Assembly: GCF_010389155.1 (NCBI RefSeq)
Contig: NC_057768.1
Location: 21,895,966-21,959,965 of the forward strand
Length of the DNA: 64,000 bases
Direction of reading: 5' to 3'
DNA from: Erigeron canadensis
Lineage: Eukaryota; Streptophyta; Magnoliopsida; Asterales; Asteraceae
Part shown: positions 40,663 through 52,565 of the stretch, piece by piece
Layout of the letters: each line of letters opens with the position of its first letter
How positions within the stretch are numbered: position 1 is the stretch's first letter
Program-made: the position numbers and the translations under genes
Notes under the pieces: model-generated
What the model was told of the DNA's origin: nothing
Database searches by the model: none
What the model saw: only the letters and a program-made list of their open reading frames with translations

Positions 40663-43600
40663 ATGGCTTCTCGTGAAGCTTTGGCATTAGGTTCTGATAC
40701 AAGACCTCCAGTTCTCTACCGTGGTTCTTATGGACTATGGAAGAAAAGATTCATGGATTATGTGGAATGTAAACCAAATGGTCACCTTCTTAAAGATTCC
40801 ATTCTTAATGGACTTGCAGTTCATCGCCATCCCACCACTGGTGCAATACTCACTCTTGATCTTTTGAATGCTGAACAAAAAGATCGAACAGCTGTTGTAA
40901 CAGAGCTAGATCATGCTTATACAAAGCACGGCCAGATGAAATCTATGGTTCTGTTGATTCTTATGATACAGCCAAGGAGATCTGGGATGAGGTGGCAAGA
41001 CAAATGGAAGGATCTGACCTAACTTCAACAATTAGATTGACAAATGTGTTGACTGAATTTGACAACTTCAGCAAATTGCCAAATGAATCTCTAGAGGCTG
41101 TCTACTGTAGATTCTGCAATGTCATAAATGAACTTAGGAAGAACAATGTCAAGAAATCAGAGATGGAGTTAAATATCAAATTCATCAAAGCTCTTGGTCC
41201 TGAGTGGGAAGATTATGGAACTCAGATTAAGCAACATCAAAATCTGGCCAAGTTCTTCATCCATAATCTTCATGAGTCCTTCAAACTCAATGAACATCAA
41301 GTCCTAAACAAAGCTTCATCAAACAAAATGCTAGAAGTTGTATCTTCTGATCCTTTGGCATTAATTGTTGAAAAGAAGGTTTTTGAAGCTCTTAAAAGGC
41401 AAATGGTAGTTGTTTCTTCGTCTGATGAGGAGGGAGATGATATGTTGGCTCCAAGAGATGGTGTTTCTAACGAATTATATCAAGCTCTTGCCGCAGTTAC
41501 CAAGCATTTCAAGAAAAAGTACTACAAAGCGAGGCCAACTAACAACAATCTCCGCACTTCTTCCACAAGTGCATTTCCCAAGAAGGAACACTATCATTCA
41601 AAGAATAATGGTCAAGGTGAATCAAGTGGATCCAAGCATGTGGAAAAGAAAGTTGAAGGTTATGACAAACAAGTTGTTGAGAAAGGGGAAAACTTCTGAT
41701 AAAAAGTGCTACAACTGTGGTATTCCTGGTCATTTTGCAATTGATTGCAAGCAACCCCGCAAGAGAAACTATGAGTACTACAAGCAAAAGATGCTTTTAG
41801 CAAAGCAAGTGGAAGCTGGTCATGCATTACTGGCTGAAGATGACAAATGGCTTTTGCTATCAGATGATGAAGATGAAGATCTCTCTGCAAATGTGTGCTT
41901 CATGGCGAGGTTGGCCAAGGACAAAGCTTCTGAGGCTGAAAACACTGATGATGAGTACCCGGATGATGAGGTAAATCTACACTCTACTTTTTCTTTAGTT
42001 AAAGATAAAGAGTCGTTTGATTTAGCTTTATCTAACTTGACAACTCATATTACGTCTTTAGCCAACAAAAATAAGAAGTTGAAAAATAGTATTTCATTTT
42101 CTAAAAGTAAATTTTCAAAACTCTTTGAAGAACATTCGAAATTACTTTTTGATTATGATACTATTAAACAAGATTTTCAAACCTACAAAGATCAAATGTT
42201 GGTTAAAGAGTGTGAGTTGAATGCATCTCCTGATTGTAAGTTATTGCATAAGTGTTATAAACTTGAAAAGACCATTCATGATCTTGAAAAAGCCAATCAA
42301 GATCTTGAAATTCAAAAGACCAATGAGTGGTTTCGGGCCAATGCAAGACAAATGGATGTTGATATTCTTAACAAGAAACTTTTAGAATCCAAACCTAACA
42401 ATATTGAACTTGAAAGAAAGATTTCTGATTTAAATCATACTTGTTTTTTGAAAGGCGTTGAGATTGAAACTCTTCAAAACCAAATAGAGGAATTTAAAAA
42501 GAATATACTTTTCTATCAAGAAAGTTATATAAAGTCGAACAAAACCCACTTTTGGATTTTACCGCCTATTTCAACAAGTCAAAGATTGACAGATCGGAAC
42601 TTCTTCATGGGTTGGGATTTGAGAATATCTCTCCATTACAAAAAGCCAAAGAACAAATCGAACCCTTGTATGATGAAAGATTTCTTCGCCTTGGTATGGT
42701 ACAACAATTTATTCGTCCACTGGATGACGATTTTGAGACTGATGAAGTTGAGAAATTACCACAAAATGATTTTTTGGTTAACTATGATGTTATTAATGCT
42801 TCAAATAACTCGAAAGAATCTTCAATTTTCAAATTGGAAGAAATAGCATCAAATTTTCAAAACCAAGAGTCAGTTGGTAATTCACCTAAACCTACTAAAA
42901 TGTATGTTCCATCTACCATTTTGGAAAAACAAATAGAAGGTTTGCAACAAACGGTGAAATCTCAACAAAATGAAATTGAAAAACTTAAGTCTCAAAGTTT
43001 GAATTCGGAGGATAAATTAGTTGTTGTGGATACTAAGAAAGTTTGTATGGATGCTTCTACTCAAACTGACCTAAGTGCTTTAGTAGACCATTTCACTCAG
43101 ACTACTTGTGTTTAATCTACTGTTTCCTCCACCCAAACCTTGCCTGATTCTCTTGAGTGTTCATGTCAAAATGCTGCTACTGTTATAGCTGATGATTATG
43201 TGCAATCTGATTTATCTCATAACGAACTTGCGCATAGTTTAGTTTTGATATGGTACTACTTTAGGTTTTTCACATGTGAGTCTCTTGAAGAATTAGTTGT
43301 TCACCCTAAGCTTAGTGCTAGTATAGGTGTTGATACTTATACTCTAATTTCTTGTGAAACCAAAGATGTGTCAGTTCAAGTTGATTTCATTCCTGAGACT
43401 ACCCATAGTATAAAGTTGGATACCAAGATTCCTGATTTTTCAAAAATATCTCCGATTGAACATTTCACAAAAGATGATTTTGATAAATTCATGGAGGGAG
43501 AATATGCTTTTGATTCTGAAACTGAGAAAAAGATTGAATCTACCAAAATCAAAGTTGAATCAAAAGAGGAATCTCCAAAATTGTTTTCCAAATATCCAAC

Positions 43601-44444
43601 TTCACATTATTCTAAGAAACAAGTCATTCCAAAACTTGTCAAGACTGAACCAAAGACTGTCAAATAACCAAGAATCAATAAGTTAAAAACAAAGTGTCCT
43701 ACCCCGGAAAAGCATGTTAAAACCAAACAAGTTGAGACCATTCCCAAAATCAAATACAACAAAGTGAAACTTCTGGAAATCAATTCAAATGTTTCTTCGT
43801 CTAGCTCTCAATCTAGTTCATTACCTAAAGTATCTAAATCTAGCTCAGTTTTGCTAAAAAGGGATTCTTCAAATGGTGCAACTAGGCATAGGGATAGATA
43901 TGGCTGGTTTTCTCATGATAAACCTAAGAAACAAGAAGTTTCCGCACCCTCAAAAGAGACTAAAAAGATAAAAGTTCTTCAAAATTCTCGTTCTAATCTT
44001 CTTAGTGTCAATCCCACAGGTGGAAAGAGCTTGATTAGTGAGTCTAAATGGGTAGCTAAGTCATTAGTACCTAAGATCACTAAAGTTGAGAAAAAGAAGA
44101 AAAGGCAAAGGAGAAAAGCGGGTAGTAAGAAGAAGCTTGTTTCTGATGTTTCAAACAATTTATCTTTTAAGTCATCTTTGAAAACAAATGTTAATGATGC
44201 CAAGGCAATGCCTTGTGATGTTGTAAACAATGTTAATTCTCGCTCTTATTTGTATGGTTTGAATGGTGGTAGACATGTTACTTTTGATTCGTGTGTTAAT
44301 ATTCGTTTGTTTGATCCAAATGTGCTTGTTAATAAGTATGTTGATTCGAAAGCATGTTTGTATGCATATCCTAAGTTATATACCATGCCTGTGCTAACTA
44401 ACCACAAAGGACCCGTCTTCAAGTGGGTACCTAAAGTCGGTTAA
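40663..44444 (+). pseudogene. RT-D Gag region, frameshifted and interrupted
   Basis: Starts MASREALALGSD at 40663 and carries the copia Gag core (GLWKKRFMDYVE, then LPNESLEAVYCRF). A frameshift lies near 40930 and another near 41690, right before the CCHC knuckle CYNCGIPGHFAIDC. Next come an acidic cluster (LLSDDEDEDLS) and a long Lys/Asn/Leu-rich coiled coil. A further shift lies near 42540, with in-frame TAA stops at 43113-43115 and 43665-43667. The last block (43764-44444) is Ser- and Lys-rich. The long coil and knuckle resemble RT-A gag in design, though the sequence is diverged. Confidence 0.85.
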
Positions 44445-44454
44445 ATTTCTTTGA

Positions 44455-45711
44455 TTGCAGGAAATAACCATCTGTGTTTGGATACTCGATTCCGGATGTT
44501 CAAAACACATGACTGGCAATAAAGCATTGCTCAAGAACTTTATCGAACGATTCATGGGAACTGTTCGGTTTGGTAACAACAATTTCGCTCCTAACTTAGG
44601 CTATGGCGACATTGAACGCAATGGAATTGTCATTAAGAAAGTTCACTATGTTGAAGGATTAAGTCATAACTTGTTCAGTGTTGGACAATTCTGTGACAAC
44701 AATCTTCAAGTTCTTTTTCGACAATCTCTCTGCAAGGTTCAAACTCTAGATGGAGTTGACATTTTGTGTGGCGACCGCGATGATAACCTCTTTACCGTCA
44801 ATCTTGATGATAACCAACCAACCGATAATATTTGTCTCATTTCAAAGGCTACTTCAAAGAATTCTTGGTTGTGGCATAGAAGACTTTCTCACCTAAATTT
44901 TCCTACCATCAATACTTTAGTCAATAAGCATCTTGTTGAAGGCTTGCCAGACTATAAGTATGAAAGTGAGCATGTCTGTCCTTCTTGTGCCGTTGGGAAG
45001 ATAAAACGAGCTTCTCATAAACCGAAGAAATCTCCAAATTCTTTAGCACCTCTTCATTTGCTTCACATGGATCTTTGTGGACCAACGAAAGTTCAAAGCC
45101 GAAATGGGAAGAGATACATTTTGGTTATCGTTGATGATTATTCAAGATACACTTGGGTCAAGTTTCTTGCCTCAAAAGATGAAACAACTCAGATTCTGAT
45201 AAATTTCATCACTTCAACTCAAGTGAATCTTCAACTTCCAGTCCGATACATTCGTTCGGATAATGGAACTGAATTCAAGAATGCCGTGTTTGATGAATTT
45301 TGTAAATCTAAAGGCATTACTCACCAATTCTCTGCGGTTCGTACCCCACAACAAAATGGTGTCATTGAAAGGAGAAATCAAACGCTTGTGGAAGCTGCAA
45401 GAACCATGCTAGCTTATTCTAAGTTACCTTCCAACATGTGGGCTGAAGCTGTTGACACTGCTTGTCACACTCAGAATCGGTCCATTGCTAATCAGCGTTT
45501 TGAGAAGACTCCTTATGAGGTTGTTAACAAACGGAAACCCAACATCAACTATTTTCATATCTTTGGGTGTGTTTGTTATACTCTGAATGATCGGGAGAAT
45601 CTTGGAAAGTTCGAGAAGAAAGGTGATGAAGGTTACTTTTTGGTTATTCCAAGACATCAATTGCCTATCGAATCTACAATCGCCGAACAAATACGATTCA
45701 AGAAACAATGA
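44455..45711 (+). CDS. RT-D protease and integrase
   Basis: A 418-aa open block. The protease active site is intact (ILDSGCSKHMTGN). The GAG-pre-integrase finger follows (WLWHRRLSHLNF, then CPSCAVGK). The integrase core shows the catalytic residues in LLHMDLCGP, RSDNGTEF and NGVIERRNQTL (D-D-E). The C-terminal part (FGCVCYTLNDRENLGKF) ends at a frameshift near 45640, a probable single G loss. The first codons follow a frame change relative to gag. The block could only be made as part of a polyprotein. Confidence 0.88.
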   Translation: MQEITICVWILDSGCSKHMTGNKALLKNFIERFMGTVRFGNNNFAPNLGYGDIERNGIVIKKVHYVEGLSHNLFSVGQFCDNNLQVLFRQSLCKVQTLDGVDILCGDRDDNLFTVNLDDNQPTDNICLISKATSKNSWLWHRRLSHLNFPTINTLVNKHLVEGLPDYKYESEHVCPSCAVGKIKRASHKPKKSPNSLAPLHLLHMDLCGPTKVQSRNGKRYILVIVDDYSRYTWVKFLASKDETTQILINFITSTQVNLQLPVRYIRSDNGTEFKNAVFDEFCKSKGITHQFSAVRTPQQNGVIERRNQTLVEAARTMLAYSKLPSNMWAEAVDTACHTQNRSIANQRFEKTPYEVVNKRKPNINYFHIFGCVCYTLNDRENLGKFEKKGDEGYFLVIPRHQLPIESTIAEQIRFKKQ

Positions 45712-46300
45712 ATGTTTGGTTTGATGAGATGTCGGGCATGATTTTGAGCAAGAAAGTTTGCTACCAATAAATAATGGTCTAAGTGATTCAAGTACTTCAT
45801 CAAGGACTTCTACTTTAGCATCCAAATTCAAGAAGTTTCCAGCTCCAACGAGTGATGAGTTAGACATTCTTTTTGAAGAATTCTACAATTCAAAACCGAT
45901 TCATGATGAGGAACCTCAAGTCATCATTGAACCAATTTCGAACAATGATCCAGTTCCTGACAACCTTCATGAATCATCATCAAGTTCTGCTGAGCAAGTT
46001 GCTACTTCTTCAAGTAGTAGTTCTTCATCCTCTTCTAATGATTCTTCTTCTCAATCCTCTCCTGATAATTCTTCGTCAGTGAATGTTCAAGAACAACCTA
46101 CCCAATTTACCCAGACTACCAATCCGATAAACACTCCAAATGTATATGTCCCTATTGACTTCGATCATCCATCTTACGAGGAAGCTGTTCTACCAAGCTA
46201 TGATTCCATCTCTCAGCAAAACTCTGGTTTTAATGACGATGATGTTGATGTCAATCAACAAGATCCTCTTCCTCATGATCGCAAATGGTCACGTATGTGA
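45712..46300 (+). pseudogene. RT-D integrase C-terminal linker (frameshifted)
   Basis: A Ser/Asn/Pro-rich linker (LPINNGLSDSSTSSRTSTL onward; poly-Ser near 46010-46050) joins integrase to RT in copia elements. Its frame differs from both neighbours and breaks near 46295. Confidence 0.7.
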
Positions 46301-47930
46301 AAAGATCACTGTTGATAACATTATTGGAGATCCACAAGCCGGAGTAACTACTCGTACTTCAGTGAATGAGTGTCTTGTTGCACTTTCTCTTAGCAACATT
46401 GAACCCAAAACTGTTTCTGAAGCTCTTCGAGATCCAGAATGGGTCAAAGCTATGCAAGACGAACTCGCTCAGTTTGAGAGACTGAAAGTATGGAGATTAG
46501 TTCCTAACCTAAGGAAAAATGAACCTACTGGTACAAAGTGGATTTTCGAGAACAAGAAGGATGAGAATGGAGTGGTAGTAAGGAACAAAGCAAGATTAGT
46601 TGCAAAGGGTTATTGCCAACAACTTGGTGTTAATTTCGACGAAACTTTTGCTCCAGTTGCAAGAAGGGAAGCCATTCGGATCTTCTTAGCTTATGCTGCA
46701 TTCAGAAACTTCACTGTGTTTCAAATGGATGTGAAGACAGCTTTCTTGAATGGTGATCTCAAAGAAGAAGTTTACGTTGAACAACCAGAAGGTTTTGTTG
46801 ATCCCAAAAGACCAAACCATGTCTACAGGTTAGACAAGGCTCTCTACGGTCTTAAGCAAGCACCCCGAGCATGGTATGATTCCTTATCTACTTTCTTGAT
46901 TAGAGGTGGCTTTACCAAAGGCACAATTGACCCTACCCTATTCATTCGCAAACAAGGTAAGCATGTTCTTCTTGTCCAAATATATGTTGATGACATTATC
47001 TTTGGGTCAACCAGTCAAACATTTTGTCGAAACTTTTCATCTCTAATGGTTAATCATTTTGAAATGAGCATGATTGGGGAAATGAACTACTTTTTGGGTC
47101 TTCAAATCAAACAACTGCCAAATGGTATTTTCATATCACAAGGTAAGTATATTCATGACATGTTGAAAAAGTTTGATATGATTACTTGTTCTTCAATTTC
47201 AACTCCAATGGCTGCTCGTACAAGTATTAATGCTGATAAAAATGGGAAACCATTTGACCAAAAGAGATATAGAAGTATGATTGGGTCTTTGTTGTATCTT
47301 ACAGCATCTCGCCCAGATATAATGTTTGCAACATGTATGTGTGCTAGGTATCAAGCTGCTCCAACTGATTTACATTTTCAAGCTGTGAAACGAATATTTC
47401 GTTATCTGAAGGGTACACCCAATTTAGGTCTCTGGTATCCAAGGGATACTGGATTCAATTTAACTGCCTATTCAGATGCAGATCATGCAGGTTGTAAGCT
47501 TGATCGCAAGAGCACTTCTGGTACTTTACAATTTTTGGGTGATAAAATTGTGAGTTGGTCTTCCAAGAAACAAAATTGTGTGTCACTATCAACAGCTGAA
47601 GCTGAATATGTGGCTGCGGCTAGTTGTTGTGCTCAAGTGTTATGGATGAAGACTCAACTTACTGATTATGGTCTGAAATATGATCATATTCCCATCTATT
47701 GTGACTCTCAAAGTGTCATTGCTATTGCAGTCAACTCAATAAACCACTCTCGATCAAAGCATATTGATGTGAGATATCATTTTCTCAAAGATCATATTGA
47801 GAAAGGTGATATCGAGCTCTACTTTGTGGGAACTGACTATCAGCTTGCAGATTTGTTCATTAAACCACTGGATGAGAAAAGGTTTAACTTTCTTATCTCT
47901 AAGCTTGACATGTTAAATCTTGAACCTTAA
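46301..47930 (+). CDS. RT-D reverse transcriptase and RNase H
   Basis: The open frame runs from 46140, but only the part from about 46300 is in the pol frame. The RT carries [14 protein letters not shown] (Asp 1), [16 protein letters not shown] and [12 protein letters not shown] (YVDD active site). RNase H follows with [39 protein letters not shown] and [13 protein letters not shown], so its catalytic D-E-D are present. It ends [15 protein letters not shown]. No stop interrupts the domain pair. One oddity is [11 protein letters not shown] where most copia elements have LFTKPL. Confidence 0.93.
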
Positions 47931-48064
47931 CTTATTTTGTTCTTGATACATTCTTGAAAAACAAAATACAAAATTTTAAAATTCCAAAATCAAATACAAC
48001 AATATAAAATTTTGAAAAATAACAAAAAGATTTTCTTAAATTTTTTTTCTTTTTTTTCTTTTTC

Positions 48065-48285
48065 AAAGTGGCTTCCATATGCAATGTATGTAACCCGGGT
48101 TTCATAGTTTTATTTATTTCAAAATGGCTTGCATATATTCTGTATGCAACCCGTTCTTTATTGACCTATTTATTTCAAAATGGCTTGCATATATTCTGTA
48201 TGCAGCCCGTTCTTCATTGAGCCATTTATTTCAAAATGGCTTATGCACACTTTGTGCATAATCCGTTCTTATTTGAAATTATTTA
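48065..48285 (+). repeat. 56-bp tandem repeat, four units, each with a stem-loop
   Basis: Units begin AAARTGGCTT at 48065, 48121, 48177 and 48233. Each encodes a short hairpin at the same place: TTCCATA/TATGTAA, TTGCATA/TATGCAA, TTGCATA/TATGCAG and TTATGCACA/TGTGCATAA. The pairing survives although the stem sequence changes. Confidence 0.9.
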
Positions 48286-48329
48286 TATTTCAAAGTTGGT
48301 ATAAAATGTGTTATTATACATATAGATTG

Positions 48330-48679
48330 ATATAAGATAACGCGGAATTGAACGTCTTTGTGTACTTCCATGTAGTCTTATATGAATATGTATGTGTAAT
48401 AGCAATTTTTCATTTGATTGAAATTGCAAACAATTCTCTTCAAGAGTCTTGATTTTGTTGCAAACAACTTCAAATTTTTCAAATGAATTTCATGTTTCAA
48501 AAAACTCTCAATTGTTGATATGAGAAGCAAAGGATTGAACGCCTTTGTGTACTCCCGAGTTGTCTCATCTTGAACACTTGATTGAGTTAAATTTTTGCTT
48601 AAATGTTTTATTTGCATCCAACTTGTTGATGTAAGATGCAAAGGATTGAACGCCTTTGTGTACTCCCGAGTAGTCTTAC
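48330..48679 (+). ncRNA. Three copies of a stem-loop motif in the RT-D 3' region
   Basis: Copies at 48330-48383, 48520-48568 and 48631-48679 share the core GGATTGAACGCCTTTGTGTA (first copy diverged). They are closed by helices ATAAGA/TCTTAT, ATGAGA/TCTCAT and GTAAGA/TCTTAC, so two positions change on both strands together. Copies 2 and 3 have an inner hairpin CAAAGG/CCTTTG with an 8-nt loop. This is a candidate structured RNA element within the element transcript, not a proven gene. Confidence 0.5.
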
Positions 48680-50803
48680 TATGAACATTGTTGTTGACGC
48701 AAAACTTTGTGTTTCTTAAAATCTTGTTCACTTTTAGACTCTCAAATTTCTTTTTCATGTATATATTAGTTGACTTCACAAAAACCAATTTTTTCTCTAC
48801 GTTTCTATGAAAAACATTTTTGATCTACCTTTGCATAGATTAAGGGGGATTTTTGTGATTTCAAATTTTTCAACAAAACTTCAAATGTGTTTTCAAATCA
48901 TTTTCATACACACATTTGATGATTTTCAAATGATTCTCATCAATTGAAGTTCGGTGTTTAGTTTGCACTTGAGAGATTCATTCACTCCATGAACTTCATC
49001 ATCACCGATAAGTTCTAACCCTGGAGTATTCAATTCTTTCTTTAGATTGTAAGGATATTTTGAGTGATGATGGTCTCGTGCAAATAGGATGGAGGGAGTA
49101 AAGTTGAAAAGTGAGAGGTTATGGTGATATGTTGTGAGAAAATGGTTAAAAGAAATGATATCCTTCCCTAAAACTCTCAAATCGCCGGGTACAACACATT
49201 TCTATCGAATGTCATTTGTTGATATCTTGATAAAGACTTCATGAACCCAGTGAAGCGATGCACATCTTTACTTAACCACTCAAGTGTTTCTTAACAAATG
49301 CTTGTTTCATTTTTCACGGAGATTTTTCACATCTCTATTGACTCTTCATTTGGAAGATGTTGATATTGAAAAAGGGAGACATTCTGCTTCAGTCCCTGAC
49401 TTCATTTGATCACGTTGTGTCTAGAGCTATCTTGCTTGATCATTATTTTGATCCTTATTCATTTTTCTTAAGACACATTTGAGTCATATCTTTGTGATAT
49501 TATTGCATATCTATGTGATATAGCCGGAACATTTGTAGTGATATCTTAATTGATATTCCACAATGATCAAATGAAAATCCTACCAATGCTAACATATTTT
49601 CCAACATTGAACGTAGGTCTCATAATTGCATTTCTGTAATTTTTGAGTAAACGAGAAGTCTAACAGTGACCTCGGTTCTTACTTAAAAGTCTTTAAGGAT
49701 AATAGATTGTGGTTATCGAACGCCATAGGTGACACTGACCATGATTTCTATTCTTTGAAGCAATCTCGTAGTTGAAAAGCTACAAGACCGAACTATGTTA
49801 GAAAATTGCTTTGTGCATAATTCAATGATACATAGGAAATCCGAAAAATGTCATACATTTCTTTCGGTCATTTCATTAATCCTTTTGATTTTTGAACATG
49901 TTAACGGATCATCCTTATCCGGTCTTTCATTTCTTATCTCACAAACACAAAAACCACCATGCAAGAGGTTTCTTTTCGCATTTTATCAATCAATGTTTGC
50001 ATAATGACATTGGTTCCCAACTTTGTCATTATGAGGGGGAGAAAAAGATTATGATTGATTGAGAAAGAAAAAGATTATTTGATGGAGTAAAGGTGGAATG
50101 AAATGAAATGTAATTGTGATTGAAAAAGAAGTGAATTTTGCCGCCGAAATATGTTCTCTTGAAAGTTTTTTTAAGGATGAGATCGAAAATAAGGATATTG
50201 TTCAAAGATGCTCCAAAATGCTTACACTCATGAATTGAGGGGGAGCATGATTAATTCAAAGTTTTGTTCAAAAGTTTACTTTCCAAAGTGTTTAAGTCAA
50301 AATGACAAAAATCAAAGCTACAAAAGTTGAAAGATTGATTGGAAGATTCAAGACAAAGAAGTAAAACTTCGAAAGAGTCTTCATCAACACATTTCATTCA
50401 AGATCTTCAATTAAGAAGCTTCAATGCATATATCAAGGGGGAGAGTTTAAGTTTTTGATACTTCATTCCAAGGAAACAAATTTTCATTCAAGAATCGAAG
50501 ATTGAAGAACCAAAGCCAAATTTATACCTTCCGCACTTCAAAAGACAACTCTGATTCATGGTTCAACAATTTTCAAAGATTCTAGACTCATTCATTTTAT
50601 TCTCTGTTCAAACAGAACATTGAGAATTTCATCATATTTTAACTACAAGAAGTCCAAAACCAAGATTGATTCAAGTTCTCTAGAGACAATGAGAAAGCTT
50701 TGAAGACTTGTTTCATCACACCAATTGTCTTCACCATCGGGCTCATCAACTTAATTCCTACAAGACAAAATAACACGTACTTCATTCATTACAATATATC
50801 ACT

Positions 50804-50813
50804 AAGGGGAGAA
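50804..50813 (+). promoter_or_regulatory. RT-D polypurine tract
   Basis: AAGGGGAGAA directly before the 3' LTR start TGTTAG at 50814. Confidence 0.88.
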
Positions 50814-51125
50814 TGTTAGAAATCCAAAAATAGTGATAAATTGTAATTTAAGTTAGTGGACGTTGTTGATGTTAAGACATGGTGAAATGATTTCTAAGGA
50901 TGAGGGACTAGGAGTGTCAATTAGCTTAATTGTAGATTTAGACTATAAATACCCTCAACTCCTTAGAAATCATAAGCCTTTGATCCATTTTACACATACA
51001 ACATATACAGATCGTCTCCTTTCTTTCTCTCTCTAGAAAATCACACACACTAAACACACCAAGAACACACACACTTGAACCGCAATTGTTGAGATCGAAT
51101 CAATAGCAGAAATCGTGTTATTACA
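50814..51125 (+). repeat. RT-D 3' LTR
   Basis: 312 bp, identical to the 5' LTR except for two transitions, and followed by the target duplication TCACC. Confidence 0.95.
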
Positions 51126-51280
51126 TCACCAATTACTTGATAAGCAGGATGACTAGACGTCCATTTAAGTGCTGGAACACTTGATGAACCGAGTAGAGGG
51201 GCAACGGAAGATTGGAGAATTGGATTAGCAGGAGAATTAAAGGAAGAGAGATCTATAGTTAGAGTTGGTTCAATAGGACT

Positions 51281-52521
51281 TTAATCAGTGGAGCCATTTG
51301 ACTGGTTCGAGTCATCTGTTGTGTTGGGGTCATCAACAGACTCTAAATCTTTAGCATTAGCTGAAGCATCATGAAACTCTTCTTCAGTAGAGACATCAAT
51401 TTGCACAACATCAGCCAGAGATCTAGGTTTGGCTGATGCAGCATGGATTGATCTCAAAATAGGCTCAACTGGCTCAATCGAGTAGATATGAGCAGCAACT
51501 TGCTCAAGTTCATCTTCAGCTGAGCTTTCCCCTGTAGGTTGCTGATTGACAGAAGGTAGCGAGCAAGAGGCATCAACAAATGAGTCAGTATCCTCGATAG
51601 GAGGGTCAGTGAGCTCATTGAATATAACTTCAGTAGATGAGGATTGGATATTTTTAAGAGCTGGTGAGCTTTCATCAAAAGTGACATGAATGGACTCATC
51701 TACTTTTTGAAGACGAGTATTAAATACTCTGAAAGCTTTGCTGATAGCAAAATATCCAACAAAATAACCATCATCAGCTTTAGGATCAAATTTGCCAAGA
51801 TGATCCTTATTATTAAGAATGAAGACATGACAACCAAATACATGGAAGTATTTGATTTGAGGTTTCTTGCCTCTCAAAATTTCATATGCTGTCTTATCAT
51901 GTCTTTTGACAATGAGACAACGATTTTGAGTATAGCAAGCAGTGCTGACAGCTTCTGCCCAAAACCTGCTGGGCAGAGAGGACTCGCTGAGCATGGTACG
52001 TGCTGCCTCAATGAGATTTCTGTTTCTCCTTTCAGCAACACCATTTTGCTCAGGGGTGCTAGTAGAAGAGAAGTTTTGTGAGATCCCTTGATCAGCACAA
52101 AAGATTCAAGAGTGTGGTTTCTAAACTCAGTGCCATGGTCACTTCTGAGTTCTTTAACCGTTATGTTGTTGAGATTTTCCATTTTCTTGATAATTTTTAT
52201 AATTTCATCAGCAGTATCACTCTTGGAATGAAGAAAGATAGTCCAAGTATATCGTGAATATTCATCCACGATAACTAAAGTGTATTTGCTACCCTTTAGA
52301 CTTTGGACATTTACTGGACCAAAGAGGTCCATGTGAAGAAGATGAAAACAGCCCTTAACAAAGTTGGCTTGTTTTGTTTTGAAGGTAGCTCTATGGCTTT
52401 TACCTTTTTCACAAGCACCACAGAGTCTATCTTTTTCAAAAGAGAGAGGAGGAAGGCCACGGCCACGATCAAGGTTCTTTTTGGCCAGTGAGTTAATGGT
52501 TTTGAAATTCACATGCGACAT
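51281..52521 (-). pseudogene. RT-C GAG-pre-integrase and integrase (broken)
   Basis: Two overlapping frames (52521-51874 and 51994-51281). The first has MSHVNFKTINSLAKKN, the CGACEKGK finger, LLHMDLFGPVNVQ (Asp 1) and ELRSDHGTEFRNH (Asp 2). A frameshift near 52080-52110 moves the Glu-containing part to the second frame, which continues SRFWAEAVSTACYTQNR and YFHVFGCHVFILNN. A Ser/Asp/Glu-rich linker follows. The sequence then runs to 51126, where RT-D enters; the RT part resumes at 39036. Confidence 0.88.
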
Positions 52522-52565
52522 ACAATATCTTCCAAACTGTTAGGGTCCCTTAATTTAACGGGCCT

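Larger units (their letters stand above)
47931..50803 (+). other. RT-D long 3' region without ORF
   Basis: About 2.9 kb between RNase H and the PPT, with no convincing gene. It contains a four-unit 56-bp repeat (48065-48285), three copies of a stem-loop motif (48330-48383, 48520-48568, 48631-48679) and four internal purine tracts like the PPT (about 48843, 50032, 50235 and 50434). Confidence 0.85.
39037..51125 (+). mobile_element. RT-D: young Ty1/copia retrotransposon nested in RT-C
   Basis: The LTRs (39037-39348 and 50814-51125) are 312 bp each and differ at only two sites, both transitions. The target duplication TCACC is perfect (39032-39036 and 51126-51130). A primer binding site, long leader, gag, pol in copia order and a PPT are present. 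Pol closes with the full RT-RNase H frame. The gag region has several frameshifts and stops, so this copy is not autonomous. The 12,089-bp length comes from a 1.3-kb leader, a long gag-coil region and a 2.9-kb tail after RNase H. Confidence 0.96.
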
